A DNA stretch of 64,000 nucleotides from Dromaius novaehollandiae (GCF_036370855.1 NC_088099.1:154722517-154786516), one strand, 5' to 3'. Shown: positions 36,801-49,029, counted from the stretch's first letter. Translations and numbers: made by a program. The notes: generated by a model from the letters alone, not told the origin.

Positions 36801-39800
36801 AGCCTCTTACCAGAATACACTTGTGAAATGGGAAGACTTTCAAATACTGAGAGGAAAACAGAGAGAAATAGAACAGCAACAATCAAAACTTAATGTGAAC
36901 ATAAATTGGCCCTAAAACAGAGGCAGGGAAAGATGATTTGGGAAAACACATTTTAAATCTGCTTTAGAGAGAGAATTGAGATGCAGTGTTGGGGGGGGAA
37001 GCCATTACAGTTTAAGGGTGCACAGTCAAATATTACAGAGCAAGGAGTATATGTGTGAGACCTTACAGTAATTCTGCATGAAATACTGTATTAGTTTTGG
37101 CATCATCATGTTACTAATACAATAAAAGAGAAGATTCCAATGTACTACTGTATGATTAAGCACTAGAATAACTTGGGAAAGCAAAGATGCAGCTCAAAAC
37201 TAGAAATTGTTGGGTAAATGCAAAGGGGAGATAATTAGAATGATTTGGGGTGGTTATGGTGCAGAATAATGAAAGAAGGTAAGCAAGGACTTCATTTATT
37301 TGACTGAACACCAATGGGGAGGGCAAAACCTTGTAATTCAAAGGTATGAAATATTAATTTCTCTAGGAATTTAAAAGATATCTCTTGGGTTACTTGGAAA
37401 TTTTAGAACTAAACAGCATAAAAATACTAGAAAAATGCATTGGGAAAATGCAAAAAATCCCATCTTGCATTGGTAGAGCAAAAGTGGACTAAATTGACCT
37501 TACTGGTTTTTCCACCTTTAGATTTTACAGTCGTAAAGCATCTTTTTATCAGATGATTATTTGTCAGATGATGAGCTCCTATGAGACCTGGACTAGACAC
37601 CACCTGCAAGCATTAAACAGGCTTTCACAGCTTCTTTACGATGATTTGTTGCTGAAATTCCTCCTCAGGTAAGGTGCTCTCTTGGAATTTCTATTAAAGA
37701 GGAGGCTGAGCAGAAAAGGAAATGAAGCAATGCCTTGCTTCTCCCCCGCTCCCCACTGCCAGGTTGCTACCCTTCATTTTAGTTCATGTCCCAGTGAAGA
37801 ACTGCTCTGTGAGCTTGCTACACAGTTGAAGAACTAGCTGCTATCTGATTACTGTCAGTTGACTCAGCAGAACTTAAGAAGCCATTTAATAATATGAAAT
37901 ATGAGCCTATTTATCCACCTTCCCTCAATTAATATTAAAAGCAACTGTAGGACTTGCATGCCTTGCAGTGGGAGCGCTTTTCACAGGCTGCACCAAGAGA
38001 GCACATTTGTTCCAACACAGCGATAGAGGGGTGAGCTAAGTGTGCATAAAATGTGATCAGATTTTGCAAATACAAAGTAGCCGTTGTCATATAAATTGTT
38101 ATGTAAACCACATGCTACTTTTATACCGTTTGCATGTTACATATATTTGTGTTCAATGTGGGAGGTTGTAATTACTTTCTAGGAAATGAGAACTTTCTTT
38201 TTTTTTTAAGATTTTGAATAGTCTGTCTGAGCAACCACATCTAAAATGCCCTCCAGCAATCACAGAAAACAGAAGTGAGAGATGAAAATAGAACATCGGC
38301 TTTGCACTTTCCTCACAGAGAAGAAAATGGCTTTTTTGCTTGTATTTAATTACTGTTGCCACAGTCCCAGGTTCTCATCATAATCAGCTTAGATTTTATA
38401 AAAACTAAGAGCCCCACTGTACCATTTTGAAAGTAATAAGCAGATTCAAGGTAGTTAAGCCAAATACAATTAGATTTATTTATTTTATAGCTCCTTGAAG
38501 CTGCAGAGACTACTATAATTTAAATTAGCTTTACCAAGGCAGAATGGAGATGGAATAAATTCATGCTAAGAGTATATGGCTTTTAGATTTGAGCCTTTGA
38601 ACTCAGTTCAGTTAGTTTTCCTGCTGAAACAAAAAAAAGCACAGACAATAAATCCTTCAGTTGTGCAAACTAGCATCGCAGACAGGAGTAAGGAAAACAG
38701 GTGGAAACTTCAGCCTGCTGATACTCTGAAATACAGTTGTGGAGCAGATTGGGGTGTACTGTGGTTTTGCTACATGTTAGTACAGTGCCTGTGAAAAAAT
38801 GGTTGTAGTCATGACAGAGCCCAAGGTGGTAGCATACTCTAATGCTGCACTGGCTATATTCTGGTTTATGGCACAAGTATTTATTCTTGAAGTTGATTTG
38901 TTCCATGTGTGTAATATTAAAGGACCCCCCCTGTAATTATGGTCTGGGTATTTTTTTAAAGGCCATTTGCTGACACATGGCAAAGGAAAGTCTCTGCTGA
39001 TCAGCCCTATACTGGTATGCCGTAAAAACATCTATTTATATAGGTGGAGATTTGCAGAACTGATGGGTGTCTTTGTCCCAGGAAATGGGGTAAGTAAACA
39101 GGAGGAGATAATGACAGGAGTGGAGAGAGAGCCCAGAGCTGCTATCCACAGGGGTGAAGACATTGCATGGGTGCAACGAACAAAGGCTTTGCTTTCCCTT
39201 TGTTTCACATATTTTTGTTTGTCAGGTTTTTAGATTAATATGTAAAAAAAACCCTGTTACCTTTCAGTGCGTGCAGATTTCCATTTCTTGATCCAAGACT
39301 ATTTTTATTTGAAGTTTGGCTTCAGTATTGCAAGGCAGGGACTATCTGCACTGTTCAGATCAGAATGTAGTGCAACTGCCCAAGAGAACAGTGATGCATC
39401 ATCTCTAGGGTTTTTGTTGGGGTCTTACATTTTAACAGCGTAAGCCTTCCCACTCCATTTGAAGCACAATTTACACCAGTTCTCTCTCATAAGAGGAGAG
39501 AAAATAGAGGCAACAAAGATGTTCCCAGAGGAGTGACTAATCTTTAGCCATCAGGAGTGTTCAAGGATAGCCACTTTTACTAATCATTAAATAGCTCCTT
39601 TTAAAACAAAAAAAATACATAAATGCAAAGCAGCTAATTCCATTTCCCAAGTGTTTTGCAATGCACATCATTATCTACTCAGTTTTTCATAGTCATTACC
39701 AGGTAGAAATTAGGTCTAGCAATGTATGGTCAGCAAGATGCTGTCAGCAGTACACGCTTCAATTTTAAATTTAAAATGGAGTCTGTTGTCTGCCTATATC

Positions 39801-40091
39801 AGCTATTAACTTTACTGTCATTGTCACAAAGTCATCAATCTCAGTCTGTCCCAAACACATTTTCTGTACAGAGTCAGACCATCTTCCTTAGTTCCTCTCA
39901 TGCAGATTTTAAATCATGTTGTAAACCTTGTACTGCACCAAAGGTTTAAGGCTGTAAGACTTGGCAGACTATTTTTTTTTAACGTACATTCAGTATCTAC
40001 TACCGGATGACAGATTGCAGCTACTCTCTGGACTGGATCATGCCAGAAATGGGAAAATGGAAAACAGAAAAGAAACCCTGCAAGCTCATAT
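33861..40091. other. Downstream intergenic DNA
   Basis: Apart from the old CR1 fragment at 37050-37530 I see only AT-rich unique sequence. A hint of CR1 (AAGGCCACATCTAGAGTG, near 35283) is too short to call. Confidence 0.55.
37050..37530 (+). mobile_element. Old, decayed CR1-type LINE 3' fragment
   Basis: Pieces fit the older CR1 (L3-like) pattern in order: GTGAGACCTTACAG and ACTGTATTAGTTTTGGCATC (about 37055-37104), ATAATTAGAATGATTTGGGG (about 37230), then the 3'-terminal block with CATCTTGCATTGG, GTGGACTAAATTGACC and GGTTTTTCCACCTTTA (about 37460-37521). Coding frames are destroyed and there are internal deletions. A weaker match around 36880-36960 (ACATAAATTGGCCCT) may be a separate piece. 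The call rests on several separated matches in the right order, not on one continuous alignment. Confidence 0.7.
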
Positions 40092-40150
40092 AAAGTGGGT
40101 GAAAGTCTGGTTCCACTGAAGCTGATAGCAAACTCAATAGAGCTTAGTAT
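40092..40150. mobile_element. Palindrome-like ancient repeat remnant
   Basis: GGGTGAAAGTCTGGTTCCAC followed by TGAAGCTGATAGCAAACTCA matches the sauropsid pattern GGTGAAATCCTGGCCCCATT-GAAGTCAATGGCAAAACTCC with few changes. Confidence 0.58.
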
Positions 40151-42329
40151 TAATTTCCAAATAATTGCTATAAAGATTGTTTCAGAGAGAAAAAGAAAGT
40201 GCACAAAGTGGTCTTTGCAAGCTGGATCTTTTATATTTTAGGTATGACCTCTGCTTATGTAGCATCACAGCGTCTGAGAGCATCAGAGATGCTCCAATTA
40301 TTTGCCTTCTATTTTAATGTGTTGGAGCTTGTTACCAGAACATTTTAAGGAGAGAGTATTCAATTCTGGATTTTGCCTCTTACAGGTCTAACTTTCCAGA
40401 AGGGCACAGCTTAGAGAGCATATATGTGGTTTATAAAGGATGGCTGTGATATGAAGAGTTCCTTGAATAGAGAGCATGTTCTGATCTTCAGTTTACTCTA
40501 TAAATACGAAATCCTTCAAGCAAAGGCTTTTTTAATAGCTGCAGAGGAGTTTCTGGCTCTTTGTTCCATACCAGAAAGTTGCTTCATTAACTTACTGGAA
40601 AGTTACTTCATTAACTTACTGCACTGAAAAAAAAGTAAAGGGACAAATGTGTTAAATATTTCAACTGTGATGTTGTGTTGCATCTGTACATAACACAGTA
40701 ATAAAATAGAGCTAATTCTGGTCATTTGCATGTGCAATTACTTACTTTGCAAATGGCGTTGCCGTTTTTCAGTTCTGCATTTGGTTAATATAGCTGAATG
40801 CCAAGCCACTCAAAATGTTAGGAATCGAAGTTCTCAAAGAGCTGTATTGCCACCTTGAGTGCTGTGTCTAGAAACTAAGGTGACGCTAAAATTTGCTACA
40901 AATCCCATGTTTAAATCCCATATTACCCTATAGATATCTACATTACTGTACTGAAGTGTCCAGGTTTTACTTGCAGGCAATCAGACTTGCTAAGGCTTAA
41001 TGTTACTGAGCTGCTGTGATTGCATCTAAGTGTTGGCAAAACTTCCATACTGATTGTTTCTTCACCTGTCACTCTTGGGACCTTGAACTAGTAGGCATTT
41101 TCTATGTCTGGCACAAGAAACAACATGAGGAGATGCAACACCCACACCATTAGTGATTAAAGCACTTCCATGAAAGATCTGAACTCAGGTCTTTCACCTT
41201 TGATAGCAACATCAGGCTCAGCTTGAGGTGGGAGGGCTGCAGCAGCATAAGACATGCCTGAAGAGAGCCTGCTTTGTGTCCAGAAGGTGCTCTCTCATAT
41301 GCAAGCCTTTTTTGCATCCACAGAAGCTACACTGAAGAGAGCAGCAAACATAAAAACTGAAAAATGACACAGAGAATGTGCATAATTTATACTTGTTGGA
41401 AGATGCAAGTTCTGAGTGCAAATCAAATAGTTGCATCCAGAAAAAGGAAGAGACAAAATAGTACATAATGAGAACCAAGCAAGTGTTCCCCTTGGCAACC
41501 GCGACAAAGGACAAAGGACAAAGAGAGAGGCGGTACTGCGTAAAGAGGCTCACTGAAGCAAAGCGCACTGAGTATTTGTGCCTTCAAATTATGTCTCCAG
41601 CTACAATGAACTGCTTCACAAGTAAAGGGGTGCTTCATATGGTTTGGCCGTTAAGTCTATGTTATAGCTCAAATGGTAGAAGGGCCTTTTCCTGCAGTTT
41701 TTAGAGCACCCATTAACATTGTATTTTATCCTGTAACACTGCTTCCATGATGGCGCTGAATTTCCAGTTACAGGCTCAAGCCTGAGATATAGTTGCAGTA
41801 CCTTCTTACCAAAGCCTTGCAAAATTGCCAGAAAACTTGTACGTGGTGCCTAAGAAACATAGTCCTATAACTCTTCTTCCTGCTACAAACACACCTATAT
41901 ATCACCAGCTGCACACATACAATCACAAACCTAAGCTCCCATTACTCACATTTTGTGCGTCTGGAAAACCATCCATTTATGATGGCAGAAAGCATTCTTG
42001 GTTAAGCTACTAGATCTACAAAGTTTCTTGCTTGGCAGGATTCCAAGAGCCTGCTGAGCTCCTCAGCCCCTCCTTGGAAGGATGTGTCTTCAGTGGCACT
42101 TGTCTTCTAGGACTTCGCTAAATGTGGGAAGACAGACAGGACCAATTACGAGAAGAGGCTTTCAGGCAGGAGGACGTAAGTGTCCTGGGCTTAGCCTCAG
42201 CCAGCCAATAAGAAACTCTCATAATTAGTTAAGGATTGTTCTCAGAAGAAGAACAGAAGGAATTCTCAGGAAGCCCTGATCTTCACTCTGAATCTTTTGT
42301 GCCTGGGAAGAGGCTCTGATTTGAAAGAT
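40151..42329. other. Downstream intergenic DNA, nothing recognised
   Basis: Includes the tandem duplication at 40570. The minus-strand open frame of 116 codons at 41218-41568 is Cys/Phe/Ser-rich, has no recognisable domain, and is overlapped by equally open frames, so I treat it as chance. Confidence 0.55.
40570..40619. repeat. 24-bp tandem duplication
   Basis: Two copies of a unit with core CTTCATTAACTTACTG, differing by G/A after AAAGTT. A recent local duplication. Confidence 0.85.
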
Positions 42330-42445
42330 CTAATGCCATTCCATCTGTAAAATAAGAATAATAACACATAGTTGCAAGACTGTTAATTTTAGTGGTTATT
42401 GATCACTTGAAGTATGGCTGGCACCATGCAAGGCATAAAGAATGC
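42330..42445 (+). mobile_element. MIR/CORE-SINE-like remnant
   Basis: CCATCTGTAAAATAAGAATA followed by ATAACACATAGTTGCAAGAC and CTTGAAGTATGGCTGGCACC matches the SINE core and 3' end (CCATCTGTAAAATGGGGATAATAAT ... GCTTAGAACAGTGCCTGGCA) in order. It immediately precedes another ancient repeat block at 42590. Confidence 0.62.
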
Positions 42446-42589
42446 TGCTGTCTCCAGGAGGTCTTAAACAATGAATGATAGCTACAAGCCTGGAGCTCGT
42501 CAGTGGCCAGGATTCAATATTTGATATCTTTGTATAATTTTGGCACTGCTTGGCCTTGCCTGAAGGACAATGTCATAGTGGTGCAGGGA

Positions 42590-43130
42590 GGACTGTAAGA
42601 ACACTGATTTACAGAAGAAGGTGTGTTTTGAGAAAGGATTTTTAGAAACAGGGGTACATTCCTTGCTGAATTGCATAAAAGAGGCATTTCCGTTGTTGAG
42701 GAATGTTGTGGGATATGGAGCAGACAATAAAGGCATCACCAAGGTATGATGTACTGGTTGAGTGAAATGGGAGTAGGGAATACTGCAGCTGGTGCTGTAG
42801 GTCAGAGCAGTGTTCTGAGGAGCCTTGAAGGGAAGCACAAGTAGTTAAATTTAATGCAGAAGGCCAAAGGAAAATGATGGAAGAATTCAGGGGTGCTGCT
42901 GTTGAGGCAGATGATTTACTGAGGCATTTGAAATAAGTTGCAAAGGAAAACGATGAAAATGAAGAGGAGGCTGTAGTAGTTTTGCAGAGAAATGATCAGG
43001 GCATGACCATAATTTTTGTTGCGTGGCTGAAACTGACAGGAGGAACCTGCGAGAACTTGCACATGGTGAGATGATGTGATCTGGCAAATGCCTGGATGTT
43101 GTCTCAGACTGGCAGGATGGGTCTCAAGAG
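42590..43130 (+). mobile_element. Ancient dispersed repeat of unresolved family
   Basis: Three blocks fit, in order, a repeat pattern I remember from vertebrate genomes but cannot name: GGTGTGTTTTGAGAAAGGAT with CATTCCTTGCTGAATTGCAT (about 42620-42676), TTAAATTTAATGCAGAAGGC (about 42846), and AGAGGAGGCTGTAGTAGTTT, AAATGATCAGGGCATGACCA and GATCTGGCAAATGCCTGGAT (about 42962-43097). No open frame of note lies on either strand. About 540 bases are retained, unusually long for such an old element in a bird. Confidence 0.5.
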
Positions 43131-43744
43131 AATTAATTAATATTTAGGGCTCCTTGTAGGAAATTTCTAAGTGTTGCTATGCATAGAACTTTCTTCAGAA
43201 ATATAAAGCAAAGTGAAAGATGGTCACGATTCCCTTAGTTCAGGAAGAAATTCAGCAAGAGTGACCATCTGTCCAAGCGATGCATATTCAGACCTATTGT
43301 CTCCCTGTGGACAGAAAGCTCTAGAAAGATTAATTCTTTGCTTCTTGGGCTTCAGGAAGCTTCTCCCTGAATGCTGTTTGAAATAAAGCTTGATAAGTCT
43401 TTATGGAGAGATAGAATATCTCCCTTGATTTCTCTGTCTTGATTTCAAATTGACTTGTTATAGACAGTAACTGTTGTGAAAGTGTTTTCACATATTCATT
43501 AATCTCCCTTTAGAGACTGGAGTGTGCCAGTTTCTGAGGAAGAGCAGAATTATCATGTTGGTTTTTGATGTGGGCAATTTGTGGTTAAAGTTACTGTGCC
43601 AAAACAGGGTACCAAATTCCTGGTTTCAAAACCAAGCAAGTTTATTAGGTAACTTTAAAACTCACTGTGCCAGAAAGAAGAGAAATTTTCACCTAACTTG
43701 AATAATGTGGCATGTGTTGCCAGCCTACAAATAAGACTGTAGCT

Positions 43745-44085
43745 GGAGTAGCTCAGCAAGAAGAAATGAAGAATATTAATGCACTGAAATGTCTATATGT
43801 GGATGCTAGATCATGGAAAATAAGCAGCAGGCACCAGAAGAAATGCTAAACAGTGATGTTTATGAACTAGTGGACACAGCTGAGACAAGGTGGTCTGAAT
43901 CTTGTCAATGCTTTGAATATCAGTAAAGAAGGATACAGCCTGCACAGAAGAAACAAATGGAAGGAGGCATGGTAGCTTCATACATCTGTGTTTTCTCACT
44001 GGTGTGGTGCATTCAATTGGCTTAAAATGGTGCTCTGTTTTCCTGAAGGAGCTGAAAACTGGTGGAACAGAAGAAATAATGAACA
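43745..44085 (+). mobile_element. LINE endonuclease-domain fossil (CR1/L3-like ORF2 start)
   Basis: Three-frame reading reproduces the start of a CR1-type ORF2 apurinic endonuclease: ALKCLYVDARSWK (from about 43782), VYELVDTAETRWSES (from about 43858, the ETWW-type active-site block), GYSLHRRNKW (from about 43932), and GGMVASYI (from about 43965), in the family's order and spacing but broken by stops and frameshifts. CR1 copies in birds are usually 5'-truncated and keep only the 3' end, so an isolated endonuclease piece is uncommon. No adjacent RT part is visible. Confidence 0.65.
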
Positions 44086-47000
44086 TGATGGGTCCAGTGG
44101 GTTTTTTTGTTTGAGAGCTCCTCAGAGTTCCTAAACTCCTGAACAAAACAGATGTAAAAGTATTTGTGATAAAGACATTTCAAGATAAATTAACACTCAC
44201 TATTCATTAGTAAAGCTACAAAATGCTGGATGCTCTATTTGAATGTTGAGTGTATTTTTAAGAAGTTCCCTAATTGTGATAATTAGTACCAGCCTTGGGA
44301 TGGGCCATCCACTTTTCTTTCCCACTTTGATGTCAGACACTCAAGGGAAAAATGAAAACAGAAGCTGGACTGGAAAGGCAAATACTTATTGAGGACCTTG
44401 GCCCCAGTATCATACCCCTGAGTCACTGTTTTAGTTCGACCATCACGGAAATATAAGAACTATCCCCTGAATTACAAAACTATAACAAAGATATTCTAAT
44501 CAGCCTCCAGGCACAGGCAGTTTGGCAATTAATTGTTTCACTTTTCTTTTTCCCACTCAGTGTTGATCGCTGAAATCCTACATCCATTAGCTGAACTAAC
44601 AGTGGCCTGCTGTGAGCACGCAGCCAGATGAGCTTGGGTGAAGCAGACCAAGCTTTGAGTGGAGCTGCAAAGCCTATGGAAAAGGGTAGTTTTGTGAGCA
44701 TACAAATATGAATGCAGCATAGTAGGAGAGGTTGAGAGCCACGACGTTAAAGCCTGGGCTATTTCTGAAGCTACATATACAGTGAGGTGTCCAGCCTGGT
44801 CTGATAGCCTGCTTCCCCCCTCCTGAGGGTATGAGATATCTCAAGAGCCTGTGTGAATTACAGAGTAAGAGTCTGAGTAAGGATTTAGGTACCCAGGATG
44901 TCACCTTCTGCTAGGGATCCTGACCCACAGGTCCTTTAGCAGTTAGCTTCGCATGGATATATGTATGCTACTAAGTAATTCCAGAATTTCCACCAACCCT
45001 CAGGCACTGACTGTTCACACTACAAACATCCCAAAACACCCTGAGTTTTTCTTTTTGGAACAAAGTGGTTCTGACTGAAACAAAATTTGACCGACACTCC
45101 AAGGGAGCGGTGGGAAAAAAGAAAAAAGATTACGTATTATGTGCCCCACAGGAAGCCTGGTAGAGACCGAGACCACTGCTAAGAAGTATGGCTCTGCCAG
45201 TTGTCTCTAGAGGACTCGTCTGAGCCGTTGGATTGTAAACTACTCCACACCACTTGGGCAGGTCGCTTGTTCCCTATTGCAAGCGCTTTTAGACAGGTAG
45301 GCACAGCCTAAACCTTGTTTATGAAATATGATGGGGAAGGACAGACACCTATTGCAGAATAGCTACAAGGCAGATAGGGAAAGCACATGTCTGAATATGT
45401 TGGGACTTGGTCCCAGTCTGAATTAGGTAGTGGTGTAATTTGAAGCATTACCCTCTGGTGTGTACTCTAATTAATAAGCTAACTGGCTATCTCCTTTCCT
45501 CCTTGAGATTTTGTTTTCATGCCTGGCTGCTGTGGGGGAAAAGAGAATATGAAACCATCACGTTTTGTGACAGCTGGAGAGTGCACTAAAATACATGGAG
45601 AAAGGTTTCTGGCTTTGCAGGGACAAGCGGAAGGAGCCTCACAGGCTGCTTCAACCAAAAGTGAGCTATATCAAAGGCAGGGAAAGACAACGTCCATCCC
45701 ACAGGAGCTGTCACTTTCCTGGAACCAGCACAGAATAATGCTGCTTGCAGACTGCAGAACTCTTTATATCCAAGAAGTTACCGCAGTCCCTTTCCACCGC
45801 TTTTTGTAGCACCCCCACGTAACCGAAAGCTGACTTGATGAAACTGTATGTGCACCTGGTACTTCAGACTCTTTAGTCTTAGGCAGCAGACACGCATCTT
45901 GATTGCAACTGTAACTGTAACGGGGCTCCTTGTGGCCCATATGCAGCTGGTTTTTACTGCCTTCCCACTACCACTGAAAGTTAATGCCCCTCTTCCTCTG
46001 TCAGCAGAGCTGCACCTGTTGAACCTCATACGCAGAACTCATTTAGATTAGCTTAAACAGTTTGAGTACTAGATACTTTCTTGCCTGGATCAGTCAGAAG
46101 ATGGGAAATGCATGTTTGACTAAGCTACCCCTAATCCTTTAATGGGAAGTTTTTATCTACAGGAACTGGAGAGTGAAATACACAGGATGAAGGCTTGTTA
46201 GCAGAAAATATTGCACCGTTGTGATTTCTTTGGCAATTCCACAGCAGCCTGCAACACTTCACAGACATGCATGTGTCAAAGCAAGCTGTGCTGCTTTGCT
46301 GAATGGAGTCTGCCGTGAATAGAGGGAAATAAGGGAGGGAGATAAGAGCTAGGTCTGGGATGAGATATTGCAGTCTGCAACTGCCCCACATGTACTAGTA
46401 AATCAGCATTTTTAGATATGAAAGCAGTGTGGGACTGTCAACACTAAATATGTCAGTCACAGGTAGAGATCGCCTGGCATTCTGCAATTCTTATTTGCAT
46501 GAAATCAAAAATAGTAGGAGGAAATCTGCCCACAGCAGACTTTCAATTTACGTCAGTCTGCCAAAGTCTTCAGCAAAAGAAAGCTGCTGTGTGAACACTT
46601 AGTCATCTCCTTCATTTAACATCCAGTGGGTGTAATGTTTGGCAGCCTAGCCCTCTGAAGAGACAGCCCTAGCATCTCATTTTAGCACATTATCCCATTA
46701 TATTTTGTGTTGTAGTATCCCAATGTAAGGAAAGAAATGAAAACATGTAACTGTATGTGCACAAGGGGCATGCAGTCAAAGCTGGTTTATTTGGGGCAAC
46801 ACTGCTATGTACCTGTGATTAAAAACCACAGGGTGACACGAAGAGCAGGTCAGGCAAAGAGAGCGCTGAGACTACCTTGGCTGACTGGCAGGCCAGAGAC
46901 AGGAGGAGGTTCAGCGAGGGGCCCGTTTTCAAACCTACTCCTGGAACGAAGCAACCAAGACAGGTCATCCGCTCAGCTAGATCAGAGACAGAGACAGAAG

Positions 47001-47369
47001 TGTTATCACTCCCTTCCCCACTCAGTACTCCTTTGAAAGTTGCCCTCCAGTTCCCGTGTTTGCAGTTTCCACTTGTTTAGGAGCTCTGTGCCTTTTCCGC
47101 TTCCCGGCGGAGCTCAGACAGTCAGCACTCCCACAGCGGGGAGCAGGCTTAGGCACATGCAGAGCATGTGGCTGGACCTCCTTGGGCTCTGCTTTGGGCC
47201 CTCCCCAGGCATGTTAGCTGGGCCATGTCAGGGCTCAGAAACTGCAAACTGGTAGAGCCTGGAGGCTGCTCGATGCCAGAGTTGGGGGCCTGTGGGAATG
47301 CCCTCAGGCATTCAGTGTCTCTTTAGATACCAAAATCCATTCCAAATCAGACCCTTTATGCAATCAAAG
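44086..47369. other. Downstream intergenic DNA
   Basis: Contains the repeat tail at 45225. Open frames near 45519-45809 and 46737-47036 have no recognisable product. No RNA gene seen. Confidence 0.55.
45225..45320 (+). mobile_element. Ancient repeat 3' tail, second copy
   Basis: TTGGATTGTAAACTACTCCA, then TTGGGCAGGTCGCTTGTTCC and GGCACAGCC, gives the same ordered TTGTAAGCTC...GGGCAGG...TTGTTC...GCAC pattern as the element at 9385, with a short insertion. More degraded. Confidence 0.42.
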
Positions 47370-47560
47370 AGAGATTTTTCAAAGATGTCTAGGTGGATGC
47401 CAAGTAAAAGTTTAGAATTTGAAACTGATGGGAGGCATTTTCTAAGTCTTTATCAGCCCTTTCTAACAGTCCTTATGACTTCGCATTTATATCTGCAAGT
47501 GCTAAATATCTTTTCAGTCCTTAGGTGCTTGAGATCCATGGAATCAAACATCCATGGCCC
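47370..47560. mobile_element. Palindrome-like ancient repeat remnant
   Basis: GATTTTTCAAAGATGTCTAG, GTGGATGCCAAGT, TTGAAACTGATGGGAGGCAT, and later GTGCTAAATATCTTTTCAG and CCTTAGGTGCTTGAGATCC resemble the element with TTTTCAAAAGTGCCTAAGTG / TTCAATGGGAGTTAGGCACC / CACCTAAATACCTTTGAAAA. The arms are degraded. Confidence 0.45.
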
Positions 47561-48104
47561 GGATCCTTAAGAGCACCAAACTTCCAGAGATTTTCATGTG
47601 CTAGGCAGTTAAGAGCTAGATTAATGCAACCACAAGTAAGACACCACAAAGCTTAGTTTTTAGACCTCCCCTGTGCAGAACCCAAAATAAGAGTGCTTAT
47701 GTAGAGATTACAGCCAGTCTAGTAAATTAAACATACCCAGAAGCATTTCTGTAATAGAGGCCAGCTGGTATTGAATGACCTTCACGAAAATCTCTCAGCT
47801 TCCAGAGGTGGGTGGCCATGTGTAGACTGCCTCCTGAGAGTGGCCCTGCTCCCAGACTGTGCCTGGATGCTGTCTGGCTGACTGAGAGTTGTCATAAGCC
47901 AAAAAAAGTTTCCAGGAACTGTTCTGATGATTTAACAGCATCCATGATCGAATTGCAATTTCTCTAGGGGTTCCCTGGCACCCTTCAGTTGACTGATATA
48001 GACACAGGCATGGACTACCGACACAGTGTGTGCAGAGAGCTGGGCACCACTGAGGAAGAAGTCAGAATGGGACAGGGATGAACAGCAGTAGGAGAAGAAA
48101 CCTC

Positions 48105-48155
48105 TTACTCACCCTCGCTAAGTGCCCTATCCATTAGACTACAGCACTGTGTACT
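48105..48155 (-). mobile_element. Possible tRNA-like SINE head, minus strand
   Basis: The reverse complement contains GTGCTGTAGTCTAATGGATA followed by GGGCACTTAG, resembling the tRNA-derived A-box head of ancient SINEs (GTGGTCTAATGGATAGAGCA). No SINE body could be followed beyond it, and no clover-leaf for an intact tRNA is present. Confidence 0.35.
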
Positions 48156-48587
48156 TGCTTGTGCACCCTTTTCTTTGCCCTATGAATCTTGAATTTTTCT
48201 GTGTGTGCCACTGCTTTTTTGCTGTTTCTCTTAATCTTGGTCAACTCCCCACTTAGCTGGCCAGGCACTGTCTTTCTTAGACATTTATGTACCTCCATGA
48301 AATTTATAGGGAACCTGAACCACATAGAGCGTGAAGCAGAAAATTCTGCAAGAGCTTAGCTGTTTCTGTGCTCAGCTGAGCCACAGCAAAATCCCTCAAA
48401 AGGTCTTGTGTTTTGTTCCCTTTAAAAATAGGAATTAGATGTTTTTAAAATGTTATCCCTAGAAAAATGGTACTGAGCTAATGTGGTGGCTTCGAATCAG
48501 TGTAATAGACTGTAGTGACACGAACATCCCTGAACCTCCATGAATGTTGAGGGCAAGAAGGTGGACATTTTTATTTACAGCTAGCTT

Positions 48588-48700
48588 GTGACCTGATCCT
48601 GTAAAAGTATGCTCGTTAATAGGCCTGATACCAGTGGGATTACTCTTGTTACTGCTGTAAAGAGTGAGCCCACTGGCAGGATAAACATTGGCGGGATTGG
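48588..48700. mobile_element. Palindrome-like ancient repeat remnant
   Basis: GACCTGATCCTGTAAAAGTA, CCAGTGGGATTACTCTTGTT, TGTAAAGAGTGAGC and GGCAGG fit, in order, GACCTGATCCTGCAAACACT, TTCAATGGGACTACTCACGT, GAGTAAAGTTAAGC and GCAGGATCGGG. Among the clearer copies in the window. Confidence 0.6.
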
Positions 48701-49029
48701 GTAGCAGATGAGTCATCTTTTCCAAACACAAAAAGCCAGTGAGCCCGTAAATAAACGTGTTAGTTAAATTAACTATCACACACAAACTTTGTATATATTT
48801 ACAATGCTGGGATAGCCACGGCCACATGCTAAAATACTATCTGGATCTCCGGCCTAACACAAGCGTCTCCAGTTAATACTGTCTCAATGCGCAGCAATTC
48901 CTCGGCCGTGTCCCTCCCACGGCAAGGGGAATGCTCTTCCTAATTTGAACCGTGTGTTCTGCGGCTGTATGGCAGTGGATGAACTGATGGCGCCTGGTGA
49001 GACAAACATCTATTGGGTTAACATCTGCT

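Noticed and set aside
41218..41568. 116-codon minus-strand open frame, Cys/Phe/Ser-rich
   Set aside because: No recognisable domain, no splice or promoter context, and three overlapping frames are equally open.
48105..48155. tRNA gene on the minus strand
   Set aside because: An A-box-like stretch is present but no B-box or clover-leaf can be drawn; a SINE head is the most that can be said.
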